Positions 8,459 to 16,847 of a DNA stretch of 48,812 nt are shown piece by piece. Each line of letters starts with the position of its first letter. Positions within the stretch are counted from its first letter, which is position 1. The notes below the pieces were generated by a model. It did not search any database. It saw only the letters and a program-made list of their open reading frames with translations, and was not told the DNA's origin. The stretch is taken from positions 1-48,812 of the forward strand of contig NZ_JBEPTK010000024.1 of NCBI RefSeq assembly GCF_040549485.1, in the 5' to 3' direction. The stretch comes from Constrictibacter sp. MBR-5. GTDB lineage: Bacteria > Pseudomonadota > Alphaproteobacteria > JAJUGE01. A program made the position numbers and the translations under genes.

Positions 8459-8647
8459 CTGTGAAGCGCGCGTTTTTCTCAGGTGAAGCAGCAGTTTAGG
8501 TCCAGTTGGGGCGCTCTTTGGCACGTGTTGCAACCATATTGCAGCGAACTCCGGGGCATTGGCTGTAGCGCTTGGGCGTACAGGGTCGCGCTCGGCGTCA
8601 CCGGATATCGAAAGTCGCTAGCGGAGGCGCGCCCAGCCTCAGCATTC

Positions 8648-8715
8648 CCAGAAATCTGTATTTCGTTAATTCCGGCTTTCGGGATTGTAAGAAATCCAGA
8701 AATCGGTATTTTCTG
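8648..8715 (+). promoter_or_regulatory. Two operator-like dyads before the RHH-like gene
   Basis: A 17-bp direct repeat (ccagaaatctgtatttc at 8648; ccagaaatcggtatttt at 8696) differs at two positions. Each copy contains an inverted repeat of the form GAAAT-N4-ATTT. The two dyads lie 48 bp apart and end about 40 bp before the gene at 8755. Repeated dyads ahead of a small ribbon-helix-helix-type gene fit autoregulation, or a partition-like site. Confidence 0.5.
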
Positions 8716-8754
8716 AAGGAAGGGCGCGGAGCGCCGACGACGGGAGGCGCGCCA

Positions 8755-8943
8755 GTGGTCAGCCGGAAAGCGGAAGTACGCCAAGGCGACCAGGCGGAAG
8801 CGGACAAGGGCGTCTCTCTCAATTTCAAGGTCAGCCCCGAGTTCAAGAAGGCCTTTAAGGGCTTCGCGGTCGCACAGGGGATCAGCATGACCGACCTCCT
8901 CAAGGAAGGCTTCGACCTCTCCAAGACCCGGCCCCGCAAATGA
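8755..8943 (+). CDS. Small ribbon-helix-helix-like DNA-binding protein
   Basis: This 62-residue protein has a charged flexible N-terminus and then VSLNFKVSPEFKKAFKGFAV (about residues 20-39), where a short strand is followed by helices, and GISMTDLLKEGFDL. This matches small plasmid-type Arc/ParG-like ribbon-helix-helix proteins that act as repressors or partition accessory factors. The GTG at 8755 is preceded by gggagg at suitable spacing; the frame runs further upstream but through the operator dyads. It lies 52 bp before the methyltransferase gene in the same direction and may regulate the defence locus. Family assignment is by eye. Confidence 0.6.
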   Translation: MVSRKAEVRQGDQAEADKGVSLNFKVSPEFKKAFKGFAVAQGISMTDLLKEGFDLSKTRPRK

Positions 8944-8995
8944 TCACCCTCAACAGAGTGCGAAGCGGCGCTGCTGCCAGCATGCAGGGCGGCCG

Positions 8996-11866
8996 GTGAC
9001 CTTCGGCGTCGCCGACTCCATACAAGACGGCCCGGATTGGCTGTTCGCCATCGGTAAAGGCCATCAGCTTCCCGCGCTCGATGGCCTGGTTGCTACGGCG
9101 AGCTTCACCCCTGACGGCCAGCCCCCCGAGCAGGTCGCAGTCATGGAGAAAGCTAAGGCCTACGGCGCGCGTGCCGTCTTCTTCGAGGCAGGAAGACATG
9201 GCCGAGCACCTGTCGCACAAGCCTTCATCTTCGGCGCCAACGACTTCGCCGACGATTTGGCGTTCGCCGAGCTTCATAAGCGCTTGTGGAGCTGGGGCGG
9301 CGTTCCGATCGTCTACCGCACTGCGCCCGGAGTCATCCAGCTCTTCCGTTGCGCCCACGAACCCGACTTCATGGGCGCGGACGGAGTGCCGGTGTGCAAC
9401 CCCATACGCACCCTGCGGTTGGGCGCGGAAATCGCCTCGCGGGATGTCTGGTGGGACGCGGCGCGCATCCGCAACGGGACGATATGGGACCATCCCGAGG
9501 CCTGCCGGGTCCTGCTTTCGACTACCAAGTCGGCGCACCGCAAGCTCGTCGAAGAGGTCAGTCATCTCGCGGAGCAACTGGCTGCGAGCAGGTTGCTCCC
9601 TGCATCGCTCCGGCGCCGCCTGCTCATCCTGTCGCTGCTGATCGCCTATCTCGAGGAGCGCTCCGTTCTGCTCCCGAGCGACTTTTCTGCCGCGCTTCCC
9701 GGTGCCGAGCATTTCTTTCAGGTGCTGGCAAACGGACCAGCGCTCGTCGCGCTCCTCGATAGATTGGAGGAGCGGTTCAACGGCCATGTCTTCCGCCTTT
9801 CCGCCTCAGACCGAACCGTCCTCATCGAGACAACCGAACTCTCGCGCTATGCGCGTCTGGTCGAAGGCTATGAGGACTCGACGGGTCAGCTCAACCTTTG
9901 GCGGCTCTATTCCTTCCGCGATCTCCCCGTCGAGCTGATCAGCAACATCTACCAGCTGTTCGTGAAGGACGCCGGGAGCTCGATCTACACGCCGCCCGCG
10001 CTGGTGCGGCTGATGTTCGACGAGGTCCTCAGTTGGAGCCGTCTTGACGAGATAATGGCGAGTGACGGAGTGATTCTCGACCCAGCTTGCGGTTCGGGCG
10101 TGTTCCTCGTCGAAGCCTATAAGCGGATCGTCCTTCATTGGCGCTCGCACCACGGTTGGGCTCGACCCAACGTGGACGATCTACGTCCGCTGCTCGGCAA
10201 GATCTGGGGTGTGGACGTTGAGGAAGGCGCGGTGGAACTTGCCGCGTTCAGCCTCTGCCTCAGTCTTTGCGATGCCCTCGAGCCACAGGAGATCCGGGCA
10301 AGCGTGCAGCTGTTCCCGCCGCTCGCCGGGACAACACTTCATTGGAGCTGCTTCTTCGAGGCCAAGGAGCAGGGCCGCCTGCAGGCGCCCGTCGCGGCGA
10401 TCATCGGTAACCCGCCATTCGAGTCAAAGCTGACCACCGATGGCGCTCGGCGCGCCTATACGCGCTACCGCAAGCAACACGGCACGCTCGCGGACAATCA
10501 ACTCGCCTATCTCTTCCTGCACGAAGCGGCTGCGCTCCTCCGCGAGGGATGTGTCCTAGCGATGATCGAGCCTGCGGGCTTCCTCTACAACCAGAATGCA
10601 GCCGCGGTTCGACAGAGCTTCTTCGCGCGCTGGACTGTTCGCGAGATCCTGGACTTCGTGTCAGTTCGGGGCCTGTTCAAGAGGGGCGAAGCCGATCCTA
10701 AGATCGTCGTCGTCATCGCGGAGGCGAGCCCGCCGAAGCCCGACGGCCGCCTGCTCCATGCCGTCTTTCGCCGCAATGGCCGAGCTACCGCCGAGCAGGG
10801 TTTCGACATCGACTACTATGATCTGCACTGGCTAAAGAACGCGGACGCGCGCGAGGAGCGCGACGTATGGCGCGCCAACCTTCTGGGCGGTGGGCGGATG
10901 CGCGATTTCCTAGCCCGCTTGCGCGGCTTTCCGACGCTCGGGGAATATGCAGAGAGGGCCGGCTGGGATGCCGGCGAGGGCTACTTCGGCGGGCAGAAAA
11001 ACGCATCTAAAAACGTCGAGCATCTGATCGGCAAGCCGCTGCTTCCAACCCACGCGCTGGGTCCCCACGGAATTGAAGAGCTGGAGATCGGCGTCGTGCC
11101 AGATCTCCCAATTAAAGACCCGAAGGCTGCCCGGCGCTTCACGGGCCCGCTCCTCCTGATCAAAGAGCATCAGGACCTCTACAGCGACATCTGGCGCGGT
11201 GACTACCTCGTGTACAAAAACGAGATTGTCGGCTTCTCAGCGCCTGGCGATCTCGCCCGGCTGGAGCAGCTTGCCGCTTGGCTGCGGCGGGAATCCGTCA
11301 CCTTGCGGGCCTACGTTGCCGGCATCAGCTCGAGGCTCTTCACACAACGCGCGACATCGGTGTTCAACGCGGATGTCTTCGCTCTGCCATTCCCGGAGGA
11401 TGGCGACCTCGACATGAGCGCTAACGAGCGCATCCTTGCCGAGGACGTCGTTGAGTATCAGCGCGATTTCATCCGTCTCGGCACCCGCGCGAAGCTGATG
11501 CAGCAGGCATCGGCGCCAGTGCTCGACATGTTCGATGAGATTTTTACCGCTCAGATCAACACGGTCTATGATCGCAAGCCGCTCGTCGCACTCCAGGAAC
11601 AGAGCTGGTCAGGCGCGATCTGCAAGGCCTATGCGTTCGGTGACGGGCAGGTCGACTGGGCCGGCGCTGACGCGTTACGCACTCGACTTGATGCGCTCCT
11701 GAAGGAACGGCGGGGCGCCAACCTAAATGTCACTCGTATCGCACGGCTCTACGACCGGAACTTCCTTTTCCTCCTGAAACCAGATCGACATCGGTTCTGG
11801 ACCCGCTCCGTGGCGCTGCGCGATGCAGACGACGTGCTGGCTGATTTGCGATCGCAGGGGTTCTGA
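8996..11866 (+). CDS. N6-adenine DNA methyltransferase (Eco57I/type IIG-like)
   Basis: A 956-residue protein. About 300 N-terminal residues of uncertain fold precede a gamma-class amino-methyltransferase core. Motif I is ILDPACGSGVFLVEAYKRI (D362, PACGSG) and motif IV is NPPF at 472-475, with VDVEEGAVELAAFSLCLSL between them. The C-terminal third (from about residue 640) has a target-recognition-like region (KPLLPTHALGPHG; VFNADVFALPFP). It would transfer methyl from SAM to adenine in DNA. No obvious nuclease motif was seen in it; an ExK protein follows after one base, so modification and cutting may be split. The start is GTG with a weak aggg-type ribosome-binding site. Confidence 0.85.
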   Translation: MTFGVADSIQDGPDWLFAIGKGHQLPALDGLVATASFTPDGQPPEQVAVMEKAKAYGARAVFFEAGRHGRAPVAQAFIFGANDFADDLAFAELHKRLWSWGGVPIVYRTAPGVIQLFRCAHEPDFMGADGVPVCNPIRTLRLGAEIASRDVWWDAARIRNGTIWDHPEACRVLLSTTKSAHRKLVEEVSHLAEQLAASRLLPASLRRRLLILSLLIAYLEERSVLLPSDFSAALPGAEHFFQVLANGPALVALLDRLEERFNGHVFRLSASDRTVLIETTELSRYARLVEGYEDSTGQLNLWRLYSFRDLPVELISNIYQLFVKDAGSSIYTPPALVRLMFDEVLSWSRLDEIMASDGVILDPACGSGVFLVEAYKRIVLHWRSHHGWARPNVDDLRPLLGKIWGVDVEEGAVELAAFSLCLSLCDALEPQEIRASVQLFPPLAGTTLHWSCFFEAKEQGRLQAPVAAIIGNPPFESKLTTDGARRAYTRYRKQHGTLADNQLAYLFLHEAAALLREGCVLAMIEPAGFLYNQNAAAVRQSFFARWTVREILDFVSVRGLFKRGEADPKIVVVIAEASPPKPDGRLLHAVFRRNGRATAEQGFDIDYYDLHWLKNADAREERDVWRANLLGGGRMRDFLARLRGFPTLGEYAERAGWDAGEGYFGGQKNASKNVEHLIGKPLLPTHALGPHGIEELEIGVVPDLPIKDPKAARRFTGPLLLIKEHQDLYSDIWRGDYLVYKNEIVGFSAPGDLARLEQLAAWLRRESVTLRAYVAGISSRLFTQRATSVFNADVFALPFPEDGDLDMSANERILAEDVVEYQRDFIRLGTRAKLMQQASAPVLDMFDEIFTAQINTVYDRKPLVALQEQSWSGAICKAYAFGDGQVDWAGADALRTRLDALLKERRGANLNVTRIARLYDRNFLFLLKPDRHRFWTRSVALRDADDVLADLRSQGF

Positions 11867-11867
11867 C

Positions 11868-12590
11868 GTGCTTGCCGATGAAGTCGGCGAGGTCGCGACC
11901 GCCGGAACGCTAGAGGCGACGCTGCATCTACCCGGCGAGTTGATGAGCCGCATCATCAGCTTCATCGCCTCGACGCTGCCGGGGTGGCGTGATGACCCGA
12001 AGCGACCGGTGGAGACGTCGGAGACCAAGCTTACCGCCCAGCTCTGCGCACGGCTGAATAGCGCCAGCCGCCATTCAGCCTGGGACTTCCTGCAGTTCAA
12101 GCAGGAAGAGCCTGATGCGGTCGCCGGCGGTCGGACGGTCGACCTTGCAGTCGCGCCAAGGGGGCACATCATTTCGATCAGGGGTCGGCGTTACTCGGAA
12201 TACGAAACGATGCTGCCGATCGAGTGCAAGCGACTACCAACCCCTTCTGCGAAGGATCGGGATCCTCGCGAGTACCTGTATAGCCAGTTCCATACGGCCG
12301 GCGGTGTCGACCGGTTCAAGCGCGGTCACCATGGCGCTAATCACACGCAAGCGGCCATGATCGGCTATATTCAAGTGCACGATGTCGCGCATTGGCGCGC
12401 CGAGCTCGACGCCTGGGTCGACGGACTCGAGAAGGACGGAACGACCGGATGGGCGGCGGCCGACAAGCTCGGCCTCGTCTCCCATGACTTGGTGGGCCGC
12501 GCAGCGCGGATGCGGTCAACCAACAGCAGGGTCTCGCCGCTGGACCCGATCGTCATCGAGCACCTCTGGATCGAGATGGCATCAAACTGA
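11868..12590 (+). CDS. Probable PD-(D/E)XK nuclease-like protein
   Basis: This 240-residue protein starts at a GTG one base after the methyltransferase stop, implying translational coupling. The core has ETKLTAQLCARLNSASRHSA (helical), then TVDLAVAP with D92 and, after a strand, LPIECKRL with E119-x-K121. The D...ExK spacing is that of PD-(D/E)XK nucleases. The C-terminal part has HHGANHTQAAMIGYIQVHDV, also seen in restriction-like proteins. It is likely the DNA-cleaving partner of the methyltransferase or an effector of the locus. I could not name a specific family. Confidence 0.65.
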   Translation: MLADEVGEVATAGTLEATLHLPGELMSRIISFIASTLPGWRDDPKRPVETSETKLTAQLCARLNSASRHSAWDFLQFKQEEPDAVAGGRTVDLAVAPRGHIISIRGRRYSEYETMLPIECKRLPTPSAKDRDPREYLYSQFHTAGGVDRFKRGHHGANHTQAAMIGYIQVHDVAHWRAELDAWVDGLEKDGTTGWAAADKLGLVSHDLVGRAARMRSTNSRVSPLDPIVIEHLWIEMASN

Positions 12591-12668
12591 TGCCGCTTCA
12601 CGCGCGCCTGCTTTAGGTCAATGCTATTCTTCTGCCCGGAAGTGCTCGAATAGGCGAGTTGAGAACGC

Positions 12669-15518
12669 ATGACAGACAGTCGAGTGACAGAGAACGAGGA
12701 AGGCGCGAGCCGAGAGGCGGACACGGCTTTCGAACTGCCGCCTGTGCTCGACCCGGCGCAACTGGTCCGCATCGAAGCCGTTCACCGCGGCTTCCTCTAC
12801 CAGCATCTCTACGCTGTCGGGGTCATCCTGCTGCTCGGCCGCGCGTCAGGCGCTACGATCGTTGTCGAGCGGGACGAAGACATCGAGTTCCGCACAGCGA
12901 CGCAGACAACCTACATCCAAGTGAAGACCCGGCTGGAGGCTCTCCGACGGGGCGACATCGTTGAGGCGCTGGAACGGCTTGATGCGCTGCGTGCTGCGCA
13001 CGCGGAGGGCGGTGGTCGAGCGGGAGACGCGAGTTTCGCCATCGTCTCCAACGCCGAGCCAGGAGCGGGGCTCGCCGCTGAGGTCAACGGCGCCGACTGG
13101 CCCGCGGATGTTGCTCTTGTAACGCCCTTACGGGCGTCAACGAATGGATTGCCGGGCGCGGGCTCGACGGTCGAGTCGATGTTGACCATCTGCCGCGAAG
13201 CAGCAGCGGCGGTGCCGTTCGGAGGGCTACGGGCAGATACGCTCGTCCTAAAGCTTGCGAGCCTCGTTCAACGCGCCGCCAGTGGCGCTCAGGACCACAC
13301 ATTTACGGCCGCGGGCATGCCGGAGCTGCTTGAGCAACTCGTTATCCAGCTCCAGGATTTCCCGAACCCGCCCGCACCGTATCGTCCCCAGCGGCACGAG
13401 CCACCTCTGGTCAGCGACAACCGAGCCCGGCTGATCATCGGGTTCTCAGGGGCCGGGAAAACCGCTTGGGCGGCCGAAGGCGCTCGACTGGTCTCCGAGC
13501 CGACGCTCTACTTCGACATTGGCGATCTGCCCTCGGCCGCGGTTCCGACGAACCTCGCCCGCGAGATTGTCGCCCGTTTCATCGGTGGCGGCACGGGCGG
13601 GATGCAACTCCCACCAGGTGGCGGCCTCGACGTTCTTCGCGCGAGTGATCGCATGCTCGACCAGTCGGGTCAGAGCGTCGTCATCGTGCTCGACAACGTC
13701 CACCGGCTCAGGCCGGACGATTTTCGTCAGATCATCGAGAGCGCGCCGCACCAGCGCTTCGTTGGCCTCGCACAGCCTTGGCCGGAGCGCGCTCTCCTCG
13801 AGGCCACCTTGCAGATCGAGGGCGAGACCTTGAGCGGCCTCGATGAGGACGGAATCGCGTCCTTCTTCCGTGCCGACGACGTTGCCATGGACTACGACCG
13901 ATCACGTCAGGTGGGGAGGCTGACCGGAGGCCTGCCGCTGTTCGTGATCAACGCGGCGAAACTCACCGCCAGTCGCTACGGCGGCGATGTCTCCGCATTC
14001 TGCGCCGCGATCGAGGCGCGGGCTCAGGATCAGGATACCGCCCAGGATCTGATCCTTGAAACGATCTTTGAGGCCTTGCCCGCGCCCGCCCGAGATGCCG
14101 CGGCTCTTCTGGGTCAATGCGACGTGCCCCTTCTGCGAGACGAGATCGACGCTTTCCTTACTCCCATCGGTACGCAGGCCATTGTTGCCGGCGCGCTTAG
14201 AGCGCTCCGGCGAGCATCGCTTCTCACGGAGTTTGCACGAGGGGGGCTTGGCCTGCACGATGCTGTGCGGCCGCTCGCGGCGGGACATTCTGCGATGCTG
14301 GCGCCCGAAATTGTCTCGAACGCCCTTGAGGCGCTGCACCTTCGGCTGATCGCCTCGTTGCATGCGCATCGCGACATCCCTCGCTTGACCTTTCTTGTGC
14401 GCTTGCTGCCTCGCGTCGGGCGTACCGATGTGTTGGTCGACCTCGCCACCAGCGAGATGTTCTACGAGCAGGGCAACATGGCGATGATGTGGGACACCCT
14501 CGTCACCGCAGCCGACAATCCTGATTTCAGCCCACGCGACCGGTTCTGGGCCTTGGACGCGCTCGCATATTGGGAAAGTCGTGACGGCGGTACGCCCAAC
14601 CCAGACCGCATCGCGCAAATGGCGACGCTCGTCGCGGAGCATCAACTCGAAGCCCGCGAAGCTCTCAACCTGATCTTCAAGCAGCTGATCATCGCCGGCA
14701 CCAACCAGAATCGTACCGCGATCGAGCGGTTCGCGGCCGCTGGCAGGAAGCTCGCGACCGATCCAATAATGCGGCGGATCCTGCGGTACAACCGCGCTGT
14801 CGCGCTGTTCCGGATCGGCGCCTACTCGGCGGTACGCACGGCCTTGGAGCCGCTGATCGACGAGAGTTTTACTGCGATAGGCGTCCGCGAGCAGCAGATG
14901 CTTGGAGCCAACGGCGAGGCGCTTGTGCGTCTCTTCGCAGACGTGCCGGACCGCGAAGAGATCAAGCGGACCGCCGATGCGCTCAATCTCTGGGCCACGA
15001 CGATGACCAATCTCGATCAACCGCCCATGCTGCGGCGCGTTCAGGCATCGAAGCTTTACGCCCTAGCGGGCGCTGGCCGATCCGCAGCCGCCGCCGCCTG
15101 CGACACCGCGGACGACATGCTCGCCTTCGTGGGCAGTCCGGAGGGCGCCCGCGAAGCGATGGAGCAGCATGCGCTGCCCCTGATCCGCCGTTATCAGCTC
15201 ACGGATCTCTTACTCCCGGCGCGTGGCCAATACGCGGTGATTCTCGCCTATTGTGGCGACTTCGCCGCTGCCGACCGGGAAATCGAGCAGCTGCTGAACT
15301 ATGGCGGTGAATCAGCGCGAGAACACGAGCTGGCGAACCAGATCATGCTGATCGAGGGAATTCGCGCTGGCGTCGTGCCTCCGCCAGTGCCCCGTCGTCC
15401 TCCTGGCGGTGCTGCGATCTTGTTGAACCCGAACCAGGTGGGCCGACAGCAGCGCGCCGATGACCCTTGCCGCTGCGGTTCGGGCCGAAAATACAAGCGC
15501 TGCCATGGCAAACGATGA
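12669..15518 (+). CDS. Cap4-like nuclease / STAND NTPase / SEC-C protein
   Basis: A 949-residue multidomain protein. The N-terminal part (about 40-200) has a Cap4/DUF4297-like PD-(D/E)XK pattern: GFLYQHLYAV, an acidic run with E67-D69-E70-D71, and IQVKT with Q84-x-K86. An NTPase follows with Walker A GFSGAGKT (258-265), Walker B VIVLDN (D342), and a winged-helix-like region to about 560 typical of STAND signalling ATPases. Residues about 600-900 are alpha-helical, TPR-like repeats, presumably the sensor. It ends in a SEC-C zinc motif (C934-x-C936 ... C945-H946). By analogy to Avs-type proteins, a phage cue would oligomerise the NTPase and activate the nuclease. A DUF3800 gene overlaps its 3' end by 14 bases. 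Confidence 0.78.
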   Translation: MTDSRVTENEEGASREADTAFELPPVLDPAQLVRIEAVHRGFLYQHLYAVGVILLLGRASGATIVVERDEDIEFRTATQTTYIQVKTRLEALRRGDIVEALERLDALRAAHAEGGGRAGDASFAIVSNAEPGAGLAAEVNGADWPADVALVTPLRASTNGLPGAGSTVESMLTICREAAAAVPFGGLRADTLVLKLASLVQRAASGAQDHTFTAAGMPELLEQLVIQLQDFPNPPAPYRPQRHEPPLVSDNRARLIIGFSGAGKTAWAAEGARLVSEPTLYFDIGDLPSAAVPTNLAREIVARFIGGGTGGMQLPPGGGLDVLRASDRMLDQSGQSVVIVLDNVHRLRPDDFRQIIESAPHQRFVGLAQPWPERALLEATLQIEGETLSGLDEDGIASFFRADDVAMDYDRSRQVGRLTGGLPLFVINAAKLTASRYGGDVSAFCAAIEARAQDQDTAQDLILETIFEALPAPARDAAALLGQCDVPLLRDEIDAFLTPIGTQAIVAGALRALRRASLLTEFARGGLGLHDAVRPLAAGHSAMLAPEIVSNALEALHLRLIASLHAHRDIPRLTFLVRLLPRVGRTDVLVDLATSEMFYEQGNMAMMWDTLVTAADNPDFSPRDRFWALDALAYWESRDGGTPNPDRIAQMATLVAEHQLEAREALNLIFKQLIIAGTNQNRTAIERFAAAGRKLATDPIMRRILRYNRAVALFRIGAYSAVRTALEPLIDESFTAIGVREQQMLGANGEALVRLFADVPDREEIKRTADALNLWATTMTNLDQPPMLRRVQASKLYALAGAGRSAAAAACDTADDMLAFVGSPEGAREAMEQHALPLIRRYQLTDLLLPARGQYAVILAYCGDFAAADREIEQLLNYGGESAREHELANQIMLIEGIRAGVVPPPVPRRPPGGAAILLNPNQVGRQQRADDPCRCGSGRKYKRCHGKR

Positions 15519-16325
15519 GGCTGATCCCGGCGCTGTGGCCGAGATCGACGTCAGCGCGATGTGTGACCCGTCGATCTAGCTTTACAGACTTACCGGTACG
15601 GGTGCGACGTACACATTCTACTATGACGACACGAATAATATCCGACGGCCGTCGGTGAGTACGGACGGTCTCAATGTATCAGAACCCAAGACCTTCGTCC
15701 TGGGAGGTGTCGTTCACACAGAGGGCGAGCGTAGCGTAGATTTAGCGGGCCTGCGTGTTGCATTGCCGCTTTAGCCAACCGTCAAGGAGTTAAAGTTCCA
15801 GTCCGTCGCACCCGCAGACTTACCCACCGTCCTAGGCTCGCGAAAACTAGCAGCATTTTTGGATTGGGTCGCGTCGCAGGACCTCAACCTCCATTAATTC
15901 GTGCTCGATCCGCTATTCTGGGCGACGGTGGACATCATCGACTCGATCGCCGCCCAGGACGCTCTGCAGCTCGGCTTGATTGCGCCCCAGCTAAACAACG
16001 ATCTTCATCGGCTCCTCCGGAGCGATCTCACCGCGACCGTCGACCTCTTCCATTGCTATGCCTACCCCGACATAGATCCTTTATAGCGAGTGTCGTTCGT
16101 GCGCGAACTGATCGACTTCCTGGAGTGCGGGACTAGGACTAGCAAGCCGAATCGTTCAATCACCAGATGCTGAAGGGCGTGCTCCAGATGGGTGTGCGCG
16201 CGCCGGCGCTACCTTTCATTGAGGCGGAACGCCGCGGGTCCACGTAGAAGAGTTCAGAACGTTCTTCGTGCATCGAATTTGCCTGTTCAAAGCGAGCCGG
16301 CACATCCTTGATGAGGAGCTCCACG
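15505..16325 (+). pseudogene. DUF3800-family gene with in-frame stops
   Basis: The ATG at 15505 overlaps the STAND gene end by 14 bases. Translation reads GATYTFYYDDTNNIRR (the acidic DUF3800 opening), then NVSEPKTFVLGGVVHTEGE, PTVKELKFQSVA, FVLDPLFWATVDIIDSIAAQ and SFVRELIDFLE, all in one frame. The frame is broken by TAG at 15577, TAG at 15772, TAA at 15895 and TAG at 16084. Two later frameshifts lead to HQMLKGVLQMGVRAPALPF and HRICLFKASRHILDEE. DUF3800 proteins have an RNase H-like fold and recur in defence islands. The long preserved frame with several nonsense changes points to fairly recent inactivation. Confidence 0.8.
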
Positions 16326-16498
16326 GTTTCCGCCCCTTCCAGGACCAGCCTGACCCCCGGCGGCAGCTTGAGAGCCGCGTCGTCACCCGAGCCCTCGCCG
16401 ACAACTCTGACGCCCTGGTCGTCACGCTTCAGCGCACACGCCTCGAACCCGAAGCCCAATAAAATCAATGCACCGGTTAGAATCCTGCCCGCCCCCGG

Positions 16499-16750
16499 TT
16501 GCCAATTGTTCTCCCAAAAATACGAAGTTTAGACGGCAATAAAATGACGCGTTATCAGTAATTTACGAGTTCCATACTGATTGACAGAAGTCATGAGGTC
16601 CAGAGAGAGCCACCTCGATAGAGAGGAAAACGCCTGTTCGGCGGTGCTGCCCAGTCATCAGCTTTCGCCCGAAACAGCGCACTTCTGCGGGCTTTTCGGC
16701 CCCGCCACCGGCGACGAAGAGAGTCGCGCCGGGGCGCTTTGGCGGAGGGA
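16499..16750. repeat. Dispersed repeat, copy A (with SDR gene)
   Basis: This segment is repeated at 30117-30370. Shared blocks include ggcaataaaatgacg, gaagtcatgaggtcc, gagaggaaaacgcc, tctgcgggcttttcggccc and gagagtcgcgc. In both copies a reverse-strand short-chain dehydrogenase gene follows. The two copies are diverged by many substitutions, so the duplication is old. I see no gene inside it. Confidence 0.75.
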
Positions 16751-16767
16751 GAGGGGATTCGAACCTG
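16740..16767 (-). other. 3' end of a tRNA-Ser-like sequence
   Basis: Reverse-complemented, this reads a T-loop ggttcgaatcccc followed by ctctccctccgcca, the usual acceptor end of an alphaproteobacterial tRNA-Ser including CCA. The T-stem is imperfect and no 5' part of a tRNA is found beside it. Such CCA-ended tails are typical integrase attachment scars. Repeat copy B ends with the shortened tggcggaggg at 30361-30370. Confidence 0.5.
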
Positions 16768-16847
16768 CGGTACTGAACGACCGCTGAACTCCGCGTCCCG
16801 CCAACGGAACCGGCTCGCCCAAACCTTCCAATCGGCGGAACCGGCTA

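Noticed and set aside
13902-15020. 372-residue reverse-strand frame inside the STAND gene
   Set aside because: Typical antisense shadow of a GC-rich gene; the sense frame has complete domain motifs.
16160-16468. Reverse-strand 102-residue frame with a protein-like middle (LPPGVRLVLEGAETVELLIK)
   Set aside because: It lies antisense to the DUF3800 C-terminal relic (HRICLFKASRHILDEE), which is the better-supported reading; no ribosome-binding site.
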